Shown here: one piece after another, positions 42,450-51,658 of the stretch
Numbering within the stretch: position 1 is the stretch's first letter
Layout of the letters: every line of letters begins with the position of its first letter
From: Pseudomonas sp. stari2
GTDB taxonomy: Bacteria; Pseudomonadota; Gammaproteobacteria; Pseudomonadales; Pseudomonadaceae
Assembly: GCF_040760005.1 (NCBI RefSeq)
Contig: NZ_CP099760.1
Coordinates: forward strand, 2,103,501 to 2,167,500
Direction: 5' to 3'
DNA: 64,000 nucleotides
Translations under genes and position numbers: made by a program
Notes under the pieces: generated by a model
Databases searched by the model: none
What the model saw: only the letters and a program-made list of their open reading frames with translations
Told to the model about the DNA's origin: nothing

Positions 42450-43799
42450 TTACAAGAAGATGAACTTGGCGATGAAAATCGCGCAGAGCACCCACAGGCT
42501 GACGGAGATCTCTTTGTATTTACCGGTGCCGGCCTTCAGCGCGACATAGGTAATGAAGCCCAGCGCGATACCGTCGGCGACCGAGAAGGTCAACGGCATC
42601 ATGATCGCGGTAACGATGGCCGGAATGCTGTCGGTCGCTTCGTCCCATTCGATGTGCGCCATGCCGCCCATCATCAGCATCGCTACATAAATCAGCGCGC
42701 CGGCGGTGGCGTAGGCGGGAATCATGCCGGCCAGCGGGGCAAAGAACATCGCGGCTATAAATAGCACACCCACGGTCACTGCGGTAAGACCAGTCCGACC
42801 ACCAGCCGCTACACCGGCGGCACTTTCCACGTAGCTTGTGACCGGCGGAACACCGACCACTGCACCGAAAACGCTGGAAGCGGAGTCGGCTTTCATCGCG
42901 CGGGAGAGGTTCTCGATGCGGCCGTCAGCGCCCACCAGATTGGCGCGCTGGGCGACGCCCATCAGGGTGCCGGCGGTGTCGAACATGTGCACGAAGAGGA
43001 AGGCCAGTACCACGCTGATCATGCTGACGTTGAACACGCCGGCGATGTTCATGGCCATGAAGGTCGGCGCCAGGCTTGGCGGGGCGGACATGATGCCCTC
43101 GTAGTGCACCAGACCGATGCCCCAACCGGCGAGTGTAACGGTGATGATGCTGATGAGGATCGCGCCGAACACTTTGTGGTAGCTGAGGATCGCGATCATC
43201 AGGAAGCAGATGGCGGCAAGCAGCGGGCCGGGTTCACGCAGCGAGCCGAGCTTGATCAGCGTGGCCGGGCTGTCGACAACGATACCGGCGGTTTTCAGGC
43301 CGATCAGCCCGAGGAACAGACCCACGCCGGCGCCCATCGCAAAGCGCAGGCTGACCGGGATGCTGTTGAGCAGCCATTCGCGAATCCGCGAAAAGGTCAG
43401 GATCATGAACAGCACGCCCGAGACAAACACCGCACCGAGGGCGGTTTCCCAGTTGTAGCCCATGGTGCCGACCACGGTGTAGGTGAAAAACGCGTTGAGG
43501 CCCATGCCTGGCGCCAGGCCCACCGGCCAGTTGGCGTACAGGCCCATCAGCAGGCAGCCCAGCGCGGCGGCGATGCAGGTGGCGACGAAGGCCGCACCGT
43601 GATCGATCCCGGCATCGGCCATGATGTTCGGGTTGACGAAGATGATGTAGGCCATGGTGATGAAGGTTGTCAGACCAGCGATCAGCTCGGTCTTCACCGT
43701 GGTGCCATGCAAGCTGAGTTTAAAGAGGCGCTCAAGCAGGCCATTGCGTAACGGCGGCGAGAGTTCCAGCGTCGATGCTTCGGATTTGCGGCTTTCCAC
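42450..43799 (-). CDS. NCS2 family permease, AzgA/GhxP-like (hypoxanthine/guanine)
   Basis: 449 residues with about 12 membrane helices. AzgA-branch signatures: TELIAGLTTFITMAYIIFVN near the N-terminus, GLAPGMGLNAFFTYTVVG, FVHMFDTAGTLMGVAQRANL and PPVTSYVESAAGVAAGGRTG. Such proteins import hypoxanthine, guanine or adenine with protons. Start is GTG 43799 with GAGGAG about 9 nt upstream. A TTGTGTACAA box, the same as that upstream of hiuH, lies 132 nt before the start, tying it to the purine regulon. It ends at its own terminator. Confidence 0.92.
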   Translation of the reverse strand: MESRKSEASTLELSPPLRNGLLERLFKLSLHGTTVKTELIAGLTTFITMAYIIFVNPNIMADAGIDHGAAFVATCIAAALGCLLMGLYANWPVGLAPGMGLNAFFTYTVVGTMGYNWETALGAVFVSGVLFMILTFSRIREWLLNSIPVSLRFAMGAGVGLFLGLIGLKTAGIVVDSPATLIKLGSLREPGPLLAAICFLMIAILSYHKVFGAILISIITVTLAGWGIGLVHYEGIMSAPPSLAPTFMAMNIAGVFNVSMISVVLAFLFVHMFDTAGTLMGVAQRANLVGADGRIENLSRAMKADSASSVFGAVVGVPPVTSYVESAAGVAAGGRTGLTAVTVGVLFIAAMFFAPLAGMIPAYATAGALIYVAMLMMGGMAHIEWDEATDSIPAIVTAIMMPLTFSVADGIALGFITYVALKAGTGKYKEISVSLWVLCAIFIAKFIFL

Positions 43800-43931
43800 A
43801 GCGAGTACTCCTCAAGAGTTTTATTGTTATTTCCAGGGCCGGACCCTATGAGGGGGTGGCAGCGGCCCTTTGAGGCATACGCGAATTTGTTGACCATGCG
43901 GTCAGGAACTCGCACGCTGTGGATTATGCTT

Positions 43932-43941
43932 TTGTGTACAA
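43932..43941. promoter_or_regulatory. Palindromic operator candidate upstream of the AzgA-like permease
   Basis: TTGTGTACAA, flanked as TTTGTGTACAAA, lies in the AT-rich gap between the permease start and the MarR gene end. It is identical to the hiuH box. Confidence 0.5.
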
Positions 43942-43997
43942 ATAAAGCAAATATTGTTTTTGGTTTTGTAGACGAAAATACTGGTGACCGAGCTATA

Positions 43998-44441
43998 TCA
44001 CTCGTTCGAGCGGTTGGTTCCCAACGCCAGATTCACCGCCAGCCAGCCGTTTACCGCCGTCTCGCCGGCTTCGGCAAAGACGCGTTCGAGCAATTTCACC
44101 TGTTCCCGGCGCAGCGCCTGTTCAAATTTCGCGCCTTCAACGGTCAGTTCCAGCAGGCGTTTACGCTTGTCGGTCTCCGACGCCACGCTGTCCACCAGAT
44201 GCATTTCCTGCAGTTGCCTCAACGGCATGTTCAGCGCCTGCTTGCTGACGCCGAGCAGCGCGAGCAATTCCTTGACGCTCAGGTTCGGGTAGCGGGCGAT
44301 GAAAAACACGATGCGCTGATGCACTCGGGACAGGCCGCGACGCTCAAGCATTTCGTCAGCCTTGGCTGTGAACGCCTGATAACCGAAGAAGAACGCTTCC
44401 ATGGCTTGCTGTTGGCTGGTGCAGTTTTTAAGGTCAAGCAT
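43998..44441 (-). CDS. MarR family transcriptional regulator
   Basis: 147 residues with a winged helix-turn-helix at about 35-105: HQRIVFFIARYPNLSVKELL, ALLGVSKQALNMPLRQLQEM and the wing SETDKRKRLLELT. It probably represses the divergent aminotransferase gene and itself; the 82-nt gap between their starts holds a perfect inverted repeat, AGTCAA-N5-TTGACT. No effector can be inferred. The N-terminal FFFGYQAFTAKADEML helix is the dimer segment. Confidence 0.88.
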   Translation of the reverse strand: MLDLKNCTSQQQAMEAFFFGYQAFTAKADEMLERRGLSRVHQRIVFFIARYPNLSVKELLALLGVSKQALNMPLRQLQEMHLVDSVASETDKRKRLLELTVEGAKFEQALRREQVKLLERVFAEAGETAVNGWLAVNLALGTNRSNE

Positions 44442-44473
44442 ATTGACGTTTCCGCTGAGGCTGTCGTAATTTC

Positions 44474-44490
44474 AGTCAACAAGTTTGACT
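44474..44490. promoter_or_regulatory. Inverted repeat, candidate MarR operator
   Basis: AGTCAA-CAAGT-TTGACT is a perfect 6-bp inverted repeat with a 5-nt spacer, centred between the divergent MarR and aminotransferase starts. Size and location fit a MarR dimer site. Confidence 0.5.
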
Positions 44491-44523
44491 CATTTTTCTC
44501 ATGCCTCGCTAGCGGTGACTTCC

Positions 44524-45690
44524 ATGGCTTTTTCCGAACGTGTCTCGCGTCTCAAAAGTTCTCTGATCCGTGAAATCCTTGCTGCGGCCCAGCGCCCGGA
44601 AGTAATGTCGTTCGCCGGCGGTTTACCGGCTGAAGCGATGCTGCCGAAGGTTCAATGGGCCGACATGCCGCTGTCTCTCGGCCAGTACGGTATGAGCGAA
44701 GGTGAGCCGGCATTGCGCGAAGCGCTGGCGGCAGAGGCGAGGGCGCTGGGTTTGCCGTGTGAGGCGAGTCAGGTGCTGGTGGTCAGTGGTTCTCAGCAGA
44801 CTCTCGATCTGGCGGCCAAGCTGTACATCGACAAGGGCACTGAAATCCTGCTCGAAGCGCCGACTTATCTGGCGGCGTTGCAGATTTTCCAGCTGTTCGG
44901 CGCCGATTGCCTGACCGTGCCGCTGGAGGCTGACGGTCCGAACCTTGCGCAATTGCGTCAGCGTCTGGAGCAGCATCGCCCGGCGTTCATCTACCTGATC
45001 CCGACCTTCCAGAACCCGTCCGCCGTACGCTACAGCGAAGCCAAGCGCGAAGCTGTCGCAGCACTGCTCGACGAATTCGGCGTAACCCTGATCGAAGACG
45101 AACCCTACCGCGAGCTGACGTTCGACGGCGGCAGCGCCCAACCGATTGCCGGTCGTTTGAAGAAGTCCAGCTGGATCTACACAGGCACCGTGTCGAAAAC
45201 CCTGTTGCCGGGTCTGCGCGTCGGTTACCTGATCGCCAGCCCGGATCTGTTTCCGCACCTGCTCAAACTCAAACAATCGGCGGATCTGCACACCAACCGC
45301 ATCGGTCAGTGGCAGGCGTTGCAATGGATCGGCAGTGAGAAATATCAGCAGCACTTGAGTGAATTGCGCGGCTTCTACCGCCAGCGCCGCGATGCGTTTC
45401 AAACGGCGCTGGAAACGCATTTCTCCGACCTGGCGGACTGGAACACGCCGCAGGGCGGACTGTTTTTCTGGCTGACCCTGAAGCAACCGCTGGATACGCG
45501 CACGCTGCTGAACACCGCGCTGGCCAACGATGTGGCGTTCATGCCGGGCGAGCCGTTTTTCCCCGACCCGGACCGCAACCACGGCCATCTGCGCCTGAAC
45601 TTCAGTCACATCGATCCGGCTCGTCTGGACGAAGGCCTCAAACGTCTGGCAGCGGTGGTGCGCCAGGCACAGGCCGCCCAGGCCGCATAA
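44524..45690 (+). CDS. PLP-dependent aminotransferase (class I/II, 2-aminoadipate transaminase-like)
   Basis: 388 residues from ATG 44524 (MAFSERVSRLKSSLIREILA). Fold-type I signatures are visible: FAGGLPAEAMLP, VSGSQQTLDLAAKL, LIPTFQNPSAVRYS, IEDEPYRELTF and the PLP-lysine region YTGTVSKTLLPGLRVGYL. It resembles the aminotransferase domain of MocR/LysN-type proteins without the DNA-binding domain. Substrate unknown; branched-chain, aromatic or 2-aminoadipate are possible. It is divergent from the MarR gene and ends at a strong terminator. Confidence 0.88.
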   Translation: MAFSERVSRLKSSLIREILAAAQRPEVMSFAGGLPAEAMLPKVQWADMPLSLGQYGMSEGEPALREALAAEARALGLPCEASQVLVVSGSQQTLDLAAKLYIDKGTEILLEAPTYLAALQIFQLFGADCLTVPLEADGPNLAQLRQRLEQHRPAFIYLIPTFQNPSAVRYSEAKREAVAALLDEFGVTLIEDEPYRELTFDGGSAQPIAGRLKKSSWIYTGTVSKTLLPGLRVGYLIASPDLFPHLLKLKQSADLHTNRIGQWQALQWIGSEKYQQHLSELRGFYRQRRDAFQTALETHFSDLADWNTPQGGLFFWLTLKQPLDTRTLLNTALANDVAFMPGEPFFPDPDRNHGHLRLNFSHIDPARLDEGLKRLAAVVRQAQAAQAA

Positions 45691-45718
45691 AAAAACCGGC
45701 CATCAGGCCGGTTTTTTT
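45689..45718. terminator. Bidirectional terminator
   Basis: AAAAAAACCGGCC and GGCCGGTTTTTTT pair perfectly around ATCA between two convergent genes, giving a T-run on both strands. Confidence 0.92.
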
Positions 45719-45721
45719 GAG

Positions 45722-46093
45722 TCAGACCGCGGCGAACCGCTTGTTCAGATATTCGATGATGGTGTTGGACTCATACATCCAGGTGGTCTGGCCGTTCTCT
45801 TCGATGCGCAAGCACGGCACCTTGATCTTGCCACCCTGTTCCAGCAGGGTCTGGCGATCCTGCTCGTTGTTCTTCGCATCCTTCAGGGCTACCGGAACGT
45901 TCAGGCGACGCAGGCTGCGGCGGGTCTTCACGCAGAACGGGCAAGCGTGGAACTGATACAGGGTCAGGTCCTTGGCGGCGGCGTCAACCTGGGCCTGGGC
46001 AGCGGCGGGGCGCTGCTTCTTGCCCGGGCGGGTCAGGAAATCAACGAAGATGATCAGTTGGCCGAGGCCGACACGAAGCGCTTTGACGAACAC
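45722..46093 (-). CDS. Glutaredoxin/GST-N-like thioredoxin-fold protein
   Basis: 123 residues. An N-terminal hydrophobic segment (ALRVGLGQLIIFVDFLTRP) may anchor it to the membrane. The thioredoxin fold has a CPFC redox motif in YQFHACPFCVKTRRSL, a cis-Pro region (KIKVPCLRI) and a C-terminal SNTIIEYLNKRF typical of GST-N/glutaredoxins. It probably reduces disulfides or glutathione adducts. No partner is evident from the neighbours. Confidence 0.85.
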   Translation of the reverse strand: MFVKALRVGLGQLIIFVDFLTRPGKKQRPAAAQAQVDAAAKDLTLYQFHACPFCVKTRRSLRRLNVPVALKDAKNNEQDRQTLLEQGGKIKVPCLRIEENGQTTWMYESNTIIEYLNKRFAAV

Positions 46094-46153
46094 GTTACAA
46101 GCCTCACAGGGACATTGAAGAAGGCGCGCAGCTTACCCGATTTTTCACGGACG

Positions 46154-46187
46154 AAAAAAAAACCGACGATCAACGCCGGTTTTTTTT
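46154..46187 (-). terminator. Intrinsic terminator after folE
   Basis: ACCG-A-CG and CG-C-CGGT stem with loop ATCAA, flanked by A8 and T8, so it works on the minus strand for folE. Bidirectional by shape. Confidence 0.85.
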
Positions 46188-46197
46188 GTGTCACGAA

Positions 46198-46743
46198 TTA
46201 CTTGATCAGGCTGAGAAACTCGCTGCGAGTCGCTGCGTTTTCGCGGAACTCACCGAGCATCACCGAAGTGATCATCGACGAATTCTGCTTCTCCACACCG
46301 CGCATCATCATGCACATGTGCTTGGCCTCGATCACCACGGCCACGCCCAGCGCGCCGGTGACCTGCTGGACCGCATCGGCGATCTGGCGGCTGAGGTTTT
46401 CCTGGATCTGCAAGCGGCGGGCGTACATGTCGACGATCCGCGCGACCTTCGACAGGCCCAGCACTTTGCCGCTCGGGATATACGCGACGTGGGCCTTGCC
46501 GATGAACGGCAGCAGGTGGTGTTCGCACAACGAGTACAGCTCGATGTCCTTGACCAGCACCATTTCGCTGTTGTCGGAGCTGAACAGGGCACCGTTGGTG
46601 ACCTCTTCGAGCGTCTGTTCATAACCGCGGCAGAGGTACTGCATGGCTTTGGCGGCACGCTTTGGCGTGTCGAGCAGGCCCTCGCGGGAGACGTCCTCGC
46701 CCAGTTGGCCGAGAATCGCGGTGTAATTCTGTTCCAGGGACAT
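46198..46743 (-). CDS. folE: GTP cyclohydrolase I
   Basis: 181 residues from ATG 46743 ([20 protein letters not shown]). Signatures: [20 protein letters not shown] (zinc and catalytic residues), [20 protein letters not shown] and [15 protein letters not shown]. It makes dihydroneopterin triphosphate, the first step of folate and pterin synthesis. The long upstream extension of the frame to 47169 runs through the Smr gene region and is not coding. AGGTAG precedes the start. Confidence 0.95.
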   Translation of the reverse strand: MSLEQNYTAILGQLGEDVSREGLLDTPKRAAKAMQYLCRGYEQTLEEVTNGALFSSDNSEMVLVKDIELYSLCEHHLLPFIGKAHVAYIPSGKVLGLSKVARIVDMYARRLQIQENLSRQIADAVQQVTGALGVAVVIEAKHMCMMMRGVEKQNSSMITSVMLGEFRENAATRSEFLSLIK

Positions 46744-46820
46744 GAAACTACCTGTGGGGATTTTCGCAAAGGGCAAGGGTACGGTGGCGGACACAACCCT
46801 GCAAGTTCGGTGTAACGGGA

Positions 46821-47378
46821 TTATTCGTCGCGGCCTTCCATCATGGTGCGTTTGAGCATCACGTAAACCGCGCCGGCGCCGCCGTGTTTCGCCTGGCACG
46901 AGCAGAAACCGAGCACTTGCGCATGCTGGCGCAGCCAGGTGTTGACGTGGCTTTTGATCATCGGCCGCTTGCCGTCCAGACGCACAGCCTTGCCGTGGGT
47001 GACGCGTACGCAGCGGATTTCGAATTTGGTCGCTTCGGCGAGAAAGGCCCACAGGGTTTCGCGGGCTTTTTCGACGCTCATGCCGTGCAGGTCGAGGCTG
47101 CCTTCGAACGGGATCTGCCCGACTTTGAGCTTGCGCATCTGGCTTTCCTGCACGCCGTCGCGGGCCCACATCAGCTCGTCTTCGGGACCGACGTCGATCA
47201 CGAACTGATCGGACAGACCATCAACGGTGGTGGTTTCGGTACGGATGGTGGCGGACTGGCGCAGCTTGGCGATCTGTGCACGGTCAGCCTTGGGTTTGCC
47301 GGTGTCGGCGCGGTCGTGCTTGATCGGCTTGACGCCTTGGATCGCACTTTTGAACAGGGAAAAATCGTCGTCTTGCAT
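46821..47378 (-). CDS. Smr-domain protein (MutS2 C-terminal-like)
   Basis: 185 residues from ATG 47378 ([20 protein letters not shown]). The C-terminal Smr domain (about 90-180) contains [35 protein letters not shown] and [13 protein letters not shown], resembling YdaL/SmrA-type proteins that nick DNA or cleave RNA in stalled-ribosome rescue. The N-terminal 80 residues are charged and family-typical. Role inferred from the domain only. It is 77 nt upstream of folE. Confidence 0.88.
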   Translation of the reverse strand: MQDDDFSLFKSAIQGVKPIKHDRADTGKPKADRAQIAKLRQSATIRTETTTVDGLSDQFVIDVGPEDELMWARDGVQESQMRKLKVGQIPFEGSLDLHGMSVEKARETLWAFLAEATKFEIRCVRVTHGKAVRLDGKRPMIKSHVNTWLRQHAQVLGFCSCQAKHGGAGAVYVMLKRTMMEGRDE

Positions 47379-47423
47379 ATCAGCCTCCGCGAAGGGCGGC
47401 CAGTTTACCCAAACAGACACAAA

Positions 47424-47448
47424 ACGGCCCGGCAAAAAGCCAGGCCGT
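47424..47448 (-). terminator. Terminator after the 47453 membrane-protein gene
   Basis: ACGGCC-C-GGC and GCC-A-GGCCGT form a 9-bp stem with an A5 loop; the minus strand continues TTTTGTGTC. Confidence 0.75.
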
Positions 47449-47452
47449 CGAT

Positions 47453-47773
47453 TCAGTCGTGTTTTTTCATCAGGTGCGGGGACATGTTCAGCTCCCGCGA
47501 TTGCCGTGCGCGACGCCGGCAACGGCGCCACAGGGCCACGCCGAAATACAGGAACAACAGGCCGACAGCGAGAATGATCGCCGAACCCATCGGGGTTGCG
47601 TTCAAGTCGCCGAGTGCCGGTGGGTGCCCCAGCAGGCTGGCAGCCCCGGCCAGTGCCAGCAGCACGCCGAACGTCGCCAGGATGGCGGCGATCGCTGCGC
47701 CGAAACGAAAACGCCAGTTGCTTTGGCCTTTGGGCCGCAAGCGGCGTGCGTCAAATCCATCGGATAACTTCAT
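47453..47773 (-). CDS. Small membrane protein of unknown function
   Basis: 106 residues from ATG 47773 (MKLSDGFDARRLRPKGQSNW). Two membrane helices (AAIAAILATFGVLLALAGAA and AIILAVGLLFLYFGVALW) are separated by a short loop (GHPPALGDLNATPMG) and followed by an Arg-rich tail (RRCRRRARQSRELN). No known domain recognised. GAAGG sits upstream of the ATG; a TTG at 47788 is an alternative. Confidence 0.7.
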   Translation of the reverse strand: MKLSDGFDARRLRPKGQSNWRFRFGAAIAAILATFGVLLALAGAASLLGHPPALGDLNATPMGSAIILAVGLLFLYFGVALWRRCRRRARQSRELNMSPHLMKKHD

Positions 47774-47904
47774 TCCGACCTTCCTCAATGGGTATCGGCC
47801 CTTCGACCGGGAGTTGACCGGGTTGTTCCTGAGGCTAGGGTAATTGAAGCAAATGCGAGGCTTTTGCGGATGAGCGGCGGGCCGGGCCGCTCATTGGCGG
47901 TCGA

Positions 47905-48495
47905 TCAGATCAGGTCATTGGTCAGCGCGAGGGTGGCGAAGTTGTCGGCCATGATCGCCATTTCCGCCTCCTGAACCTGTTCGGCACTGAGCACGCGGCC
48001 CTTGAACGGCAGGTCCCGGGTGGCGCAGGCGTCTTCGACCAGGGTGCAACGGAAACCCAGGTTTTTCGCGGCACGCACGGTAGTGCTGACACTGGAGTGG
48101 CTCATGAAACCGCAGACGATCAGGTCGAGCGAACCGAGGGTTTGCAGACGATCGTAGAGTTCGGTGCCGTGGAAAGCGCTCGGCAGCAGTTTGCCGATGA
48201 TGGTTTCATCACCCTGGGGTTCCAGACCGGGGATGAATTCGCCGCGTTCGCCTTGCGGGTCGAACAGACCGCCGACGGTGCCGAGGTGGCGCACATGCAC
48301 GATCGGACGGCCGGCCGCGCGGGCGGCGGCAACCAGTTGTTTGATGTTCGCGACAGCCGCGTCCATGCCGCTCAGGGCCAGCGGGCCGCTGAGGTACTCT
48401 TTCTGGGCATCGATGATGACCACGGTGGCATGGCTCAACGTGGCCGCTGCGTAACCGCGACCGCTGAGTTGAAACATCGTTTTTGGAACGGACAT
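47905..48495 (-). CDS. Cysteine hydrolase, isochorismatase family
   Basis: 196 residues from ATG 48495, with AAGGAG upstream. Catalytic triad regions are visible: VVIIDAQKEYLSGP (Asp), a Lys in ETIIGKLLPSAFHGTEL, and DLIVCGFMSHSSVSTTVRAA (the Cys, in VCGF position). The family includes isochorismatases, nicotinamidases and other amidases; the true substrate is not determinable. It is separated from prmB by a 239-nt divergent promoter gap. Confidence 0.87.
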   Translation of the reverse strand: MSVPKTMFQLSGRGYAAATLSHATVVIIDAQKEYLSGPLALSGMDAAVANIKQLVAAARAAGRPIVHVRHLGTVGGLFDPQGERGEFIPGLEPQGDETIIGKLLPSAFHGTELYDRLQTLGSLDLIVCGFMSHSSVSTTVRAAKNLGFRCTLVEDACATRDLPFKGRVLSAEQVQEAEMAIMADNFATLALTNDLI

Positions 48496-48734
48496 TCTGG
48501 GGCTCCTTGGGGTGGGGCTTTTGCGACATTGTCCTCTGGCTGAGCGGTTCTGTGAATCGCTACGATCGTAGGCACCGTCGTTACTGGCCTGCAGCCTCGT
48601 CAAGTTACACGTTCTGTTCAATAGCTGATAAGGAATTCGGAACACTCCTACCGTCGCCCCGGGATTTTTCCTGCGTCGTCGTGGCGCGTTTTGGCTGGTA
48701 GAATCGCCAGTCGTTTTTTCTGGAGTTCTGCCCC

Positions 48735-49643
48735 GTGATCACTTCCCGACTTCGTACCCTGCGCGACCACATCCGTTGGGCCGTCAGCCGCTTCCATGGG
48801 GAGGATCTGTTTTTCGGCCATGGCACCGACAATGCCTGGGACGAAGCCCGGCAGCTAGTGCTCGGTGCCTTGCACCTGCCATGGGAAATCGCCGACAGTT
48901 ATCTGGACTGCGCGCTGGAAGACGACGAACTGGTCAACCTGCAACGCCTGCTCAAGCGCCGCATCGAAGAACGCATTCCGACTGCCTACCTGCTGGGCGA
49001 AGCGTGGTTCTGCGGCATGTCGTTCATCGTCGATGAGCGCGTGCTGATTCCGCGTTCGCCGATTGGCGAGTTGATCGAAAACCGTTTTGCACCGTGGATC
49101 GGCGACGAACCGGCGCGGATTCTCGACTTGTGCACCGGCTCTGGTTGCATCGGCATTGCTTGCGCCTACGAGTTCCAGAACGCCGAAGTGGTGCTGGCGG
49201 ATCTGTCGTTCGAAGCGTTGGAAGTGGCGAACCAGAACATCGAGCGTCATGGCGTTGATGAGCGTGTGTTCACTGTGCAGGGTGATGGTTTTGACGGTCT
49301 GCCGGGTCAACGTTTCGACCTGATCGTGTCGAACCCGCCCTACGTCGATGCGGAAGATTTCGCCGATATGCCGGACGAATACCAGCACGAGCCTGAACTG
49401 GGCCTGGCCTGCGGCGATGACGGTTTGAACCTGGTGCGCCGGATGCTCGCCGAAGCGGCGGATCATCTGACGGAGAAGGGGTTGCTGATTGTCGAGGTGG
49501 GCAACAGCCAGGTACACGTCGAAGCGCTGTACCCGGAAGTCGATTTCGCCTGGCTGGAATTCCAGCGCGGCGGGCATGGCGTGTTCATGCTGACCGCCGA
49601 ACAATGCCGCGATCATCAGGCGCTGTTCGCTTCCCGCGTCTGA
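48735..49643 (+). CDS. prmB: Ribosomal protein L3 N5-glutamine methyltransferase
   Basis: 302 residues. SAM-binding motif I is [16 protein letters not shown]; the catalytic NPPY motif is in [38 protein letters not shown] and [12 protein letters not shown] are PrmB/PrmC family signatures. The length and N-terminal domain fit PrmB, which methylates a glutamine of L3 during 50S assembly. GTG 48735 follows GGAG; TAGAAT at 48699-48704 is a plausible -10. Confidence 0.93.
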   Translation: MITSRLRTLRDHIRWAVSRFHGEDLFFGHGTDNAWDEARQLVLGALHLPWEIADSYLDCALEDDELVNLQRLLKRRIEERIPTAYLLGEAWFCGMSFIVDERVLIPRSPIGELIENRFAPWIGDEPARILDLCTGSGCIGIACAYEFQNAEVVLADLSFEALEVANQNIERHGVDERVFTVQGDGFDGLPGQRFDLIVSNPPYVDAEDFADMPDEYQHEPELGLACGDDGLNLVRRMLAEAADHLTEKGLLIVEVGNSQVHVEALYPEVDFAWLEFQRGGHGVFMLTAEQCRDHQALFASRV

Positions 49644-49650
49644 CCTGAAT

Positions 49651-49680
49651 TGATCGTTCCCACCTCGGTGGGAACGATCA
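49651..49680. terminator. Perfect 30-bp palindrome between convergent genes
   Basis: TGATCGTTCCCACC and GGTGGGAACGATCA form a perfect 14-bp stem with a two-base gap. It begins 8 nt after the prmB stop codon. It could serve as a terminator for both genes or as a REP-like element; there is no T-run. Confidence 0.65.
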
Positions 49681-49685
49681 TTGGC

Positions 49686-50477
49686 TCAGCGGTGCGTGGC
49701 AATCCAGATCAGCAAACCCGCCTGGAACACCGCAAACGCCACCAGACACGTAATAGTGAAGCGCAGCCCGGCGTCTTCACGCTTGAACTTGCTGACCTTG
49801 TCTTCCTGTTTCTTCAGCTTCACTTCCTGCTCGGCCAGGTTCTGCTCGGCCTGCTGCAACATCTGCGCGGCCTCGAGAATCTCGACGATCTGCAGTTTTT
49901 CGCTGTTCCAGTCGCCCAGCAAGTCACCGACCTGGACTTCCTTGACGCTGCCCTTCAAATGCTGGGCGTCGGCGTAAACCACGTCAAAGCCATGCACCCG
50001 CAGAAAGTGATCGCGGCGCAGGCGTGTGTCTTCGTTCAGCGCGTCCTTGTTGTTCAAGTCCATGCCGTCGACGGTGTAGGTGGGCCAGCGTTTTTTCGCC
50101 CAGTTGATGCCCTGGGCGGCCATGAAGCGGCCGATGCCACGGTTCAGCGGTTCGATCTGCAAGCCGCTGTCCGGGCCGAAATGCACGCGTTTGGTCTTGT
50201 GGTCGACCCAAACATCGAGCTGATTCTGTTCCTTGCGCACGCGCTGCGCGGGCAGTTTGATCGCCATGCGCATCAGGCTGTGTTCTTTGCTGTTGCGCTC
50301 GGCATAACCGAATTCGACAAAGCGCAACGGCCGCCCGCCAGTGTTGCGGTCGGTCTGCAACGGCGCCAGGCGGAGCATCTTGTGGTGCTCGACGTGGACA
50401 TCCGCCCATGGCAGCTCGACCGCTGGCAGTGCGTCTTTTTCAGCGGTGGTGTCGGGTGAAGTCTGGGTATCAGTCAT
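49686..50477 (-). CDS. Conserved hypothetical membrane-anchored protein
   Basis: 263 residues. Residues about 20-175 are globular with no domain I recognise (WADVHVEHHKMLRLAPLQTD, FVEFGYAERNSKEHSLMRM). Residues about 185-235 form a coiled coil (EAAQMLQQAEQNLAEQEVKL, KKQEDKVSKFKRED), and a C-terminal membrane helix (FTITCLVAFAVFQAGLLIWI) anchors the protein with its bulk in the cytoplasm. Function unknown. Gene order around it matches, from memory, the prmB-hydrolase-aroC block of other pseudomonads, so it is core genome. Confidence 0.75.
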   Translation of the reverse strand: MTDTQTSPDTTAEKDALPAVELPWADVHVEHHKMLRLAPLQTDRNTGGRPLRFVEFGYAERNSKEHSLMRMAIKLPAQRVRKEQNQLDVWVDHKTKRVHFGPDSGLQIEPLNRGIGRFMAAQGINWAKKRWPTYTVDGMDLNNKDALNEDTRLRRDHFLRVHGFDVVYADAQHLKGSVKEVQVGDLLGDWNSEKLQIVEILEAAQMLQQAEQNLAEQEVKLKKQEDKVSKFKREDAGLRFTITCLVAFAVFQAGLLIWIATHR

Positions 50478-50574
50478 AACGGCGAGATCCTGTCCAAGCT
50501 GCTTGTCGCCAGCCGGTACGCTGGCGACAAAGGCTTATCGGCCGTTTTTTTCAGGACTGGAGGGTGAAAAGACC

Positions 50575-51528
50575 TTAACGGGTGCGAAGTCCGTCAATAA
50601 ATTCGAGGATCCGGGTGCCCAGTTCCGACGCCAGGGGCAGATTCGGGTCTTTGTAGGAGGCCACTTGCCGCTTCACGTCGTTGGGCACAATGCGCATCAC
50701 GTGGTTCATCCCTTCGATCAATGCCAGGGTCGCATCGGGTTTTGCCGCCTTGAGCAGGTTGGCGTCATCGACCTGAACCTGAATGTCGTTGCTGCCCTGG
50801 ACGATCAGGGCCGGCATTTTCAGTTGGGCGAAGGCGGCGGACGGATCCTGCCGGAACAGCGAAATCAGATACGGCTGCACGCTCGGGCGGAAAATCGCCT
50901 GCAACGGCGCTGGCACATTGTCGTCGGTGTGGCCGGCCTTGAGGCTGTCGAGCAGTTCATTGCTGCGCTGCATCAACGGCGGTGGAAGGCTGCGGGCCAG
51001 TTGCCGGCGCAAAACCTGATCGATCGGCCGGGCGGTGCCGGACAGCGAAATGACCGCAGCGGCGTCGACTTTCGGTGCGGCCAGGCTGGCGATCAGCGCC
51101 CCCTCGCTGTGGCCGAGCAGGATCAACGGACCGAAACGCGGGTCAGCCTTGAGCTTCTGGCCCCAGGCCACGGCGTCCGCGACATAGGCGTCCACCGACA
51201 GATTGCGCTCATCCGGCGTCGCGGCCAGGCTCGCGGCCACCCCGCGCTTGTCGAAACGTACGCTGGCGATATTGTGTTTGGCCAGCACCCAGGCCAGCCG
51301 CTTGAGGCTGTCGTTGCGCCCGCCGTCGGGGTTGTTTCCGTCACGATCCGTAGGACCCGAGCCAGAAAGAATGAGGACAACCGGCACCGGATTGTCAGAC
51401 TTTGGCAGCAACAGCGAGCCGAAAAGTTCGCCGCTGCCGGTGTCCAGAGTCACCGGACGTTGCAGGACAGTTGCCTGGACGAAGCCAGTAAACAGGGTAA
51501 GGCTCAAGATCAAAACTCGCAGCATCAT
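50575..51528 (-). CDS. Alpha/beta hydrolase, secreted
   Basis: 317 residues from ATG 51528. The signal peptide is MMLRVLILSLTLFTGFVQA, so the protein should be periplasmic or exported. The oxyanion region LILSGSGPTDRDGNN, nucleophile elbow ILLGHSEGALIAS (G-H-S-E-G), acid region LIVQGSNDIQV and catalytic His in IEGMNHVMR are complete. It is an esterase- or peptidase-like enzyme with unknown substrate. It is divergent from aroC. Confidence 0.87.
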   Translation of the reverse strand: MMLRVLILSLTLFTGFVQATVLQRPVTLDTGSGELFGSLLLPKSDNPVPVVLILSGSGPTDRDGNNPDGGRNDSLKRLAWVLAKHNIASVRFDKRGVAASLAATPDERNLSVDAYVADAVAWGQKLKADPRFGPLILLGHSEGALIASLAAPKVDAAAVISLSGTARPIDQVLRRQLARSLPPPLMQRSNELLDSLKAGHTDDNVPAPLQAIFRPSVQPYLISLFRQDPSAAFAQLKMPALIVQGSNDIQVQVDDANLLKAAKPDATLALIEGMNHVMRIVPNDVKRQVASYKDPNLPLASELGTRILEFIDGLRTR

Positions 51529-51658
51529 CACGCCATCATTTGCAAAGGTGCCGGTTGGACTCACCAACACCGCCAAGGTTCGAGGATGAACTACTCGGTT
51601 AGCCTGCGTATACTGGCGCGCATCATGAATTTGGGTTTGATTTCACGGAGCGTTCTGC

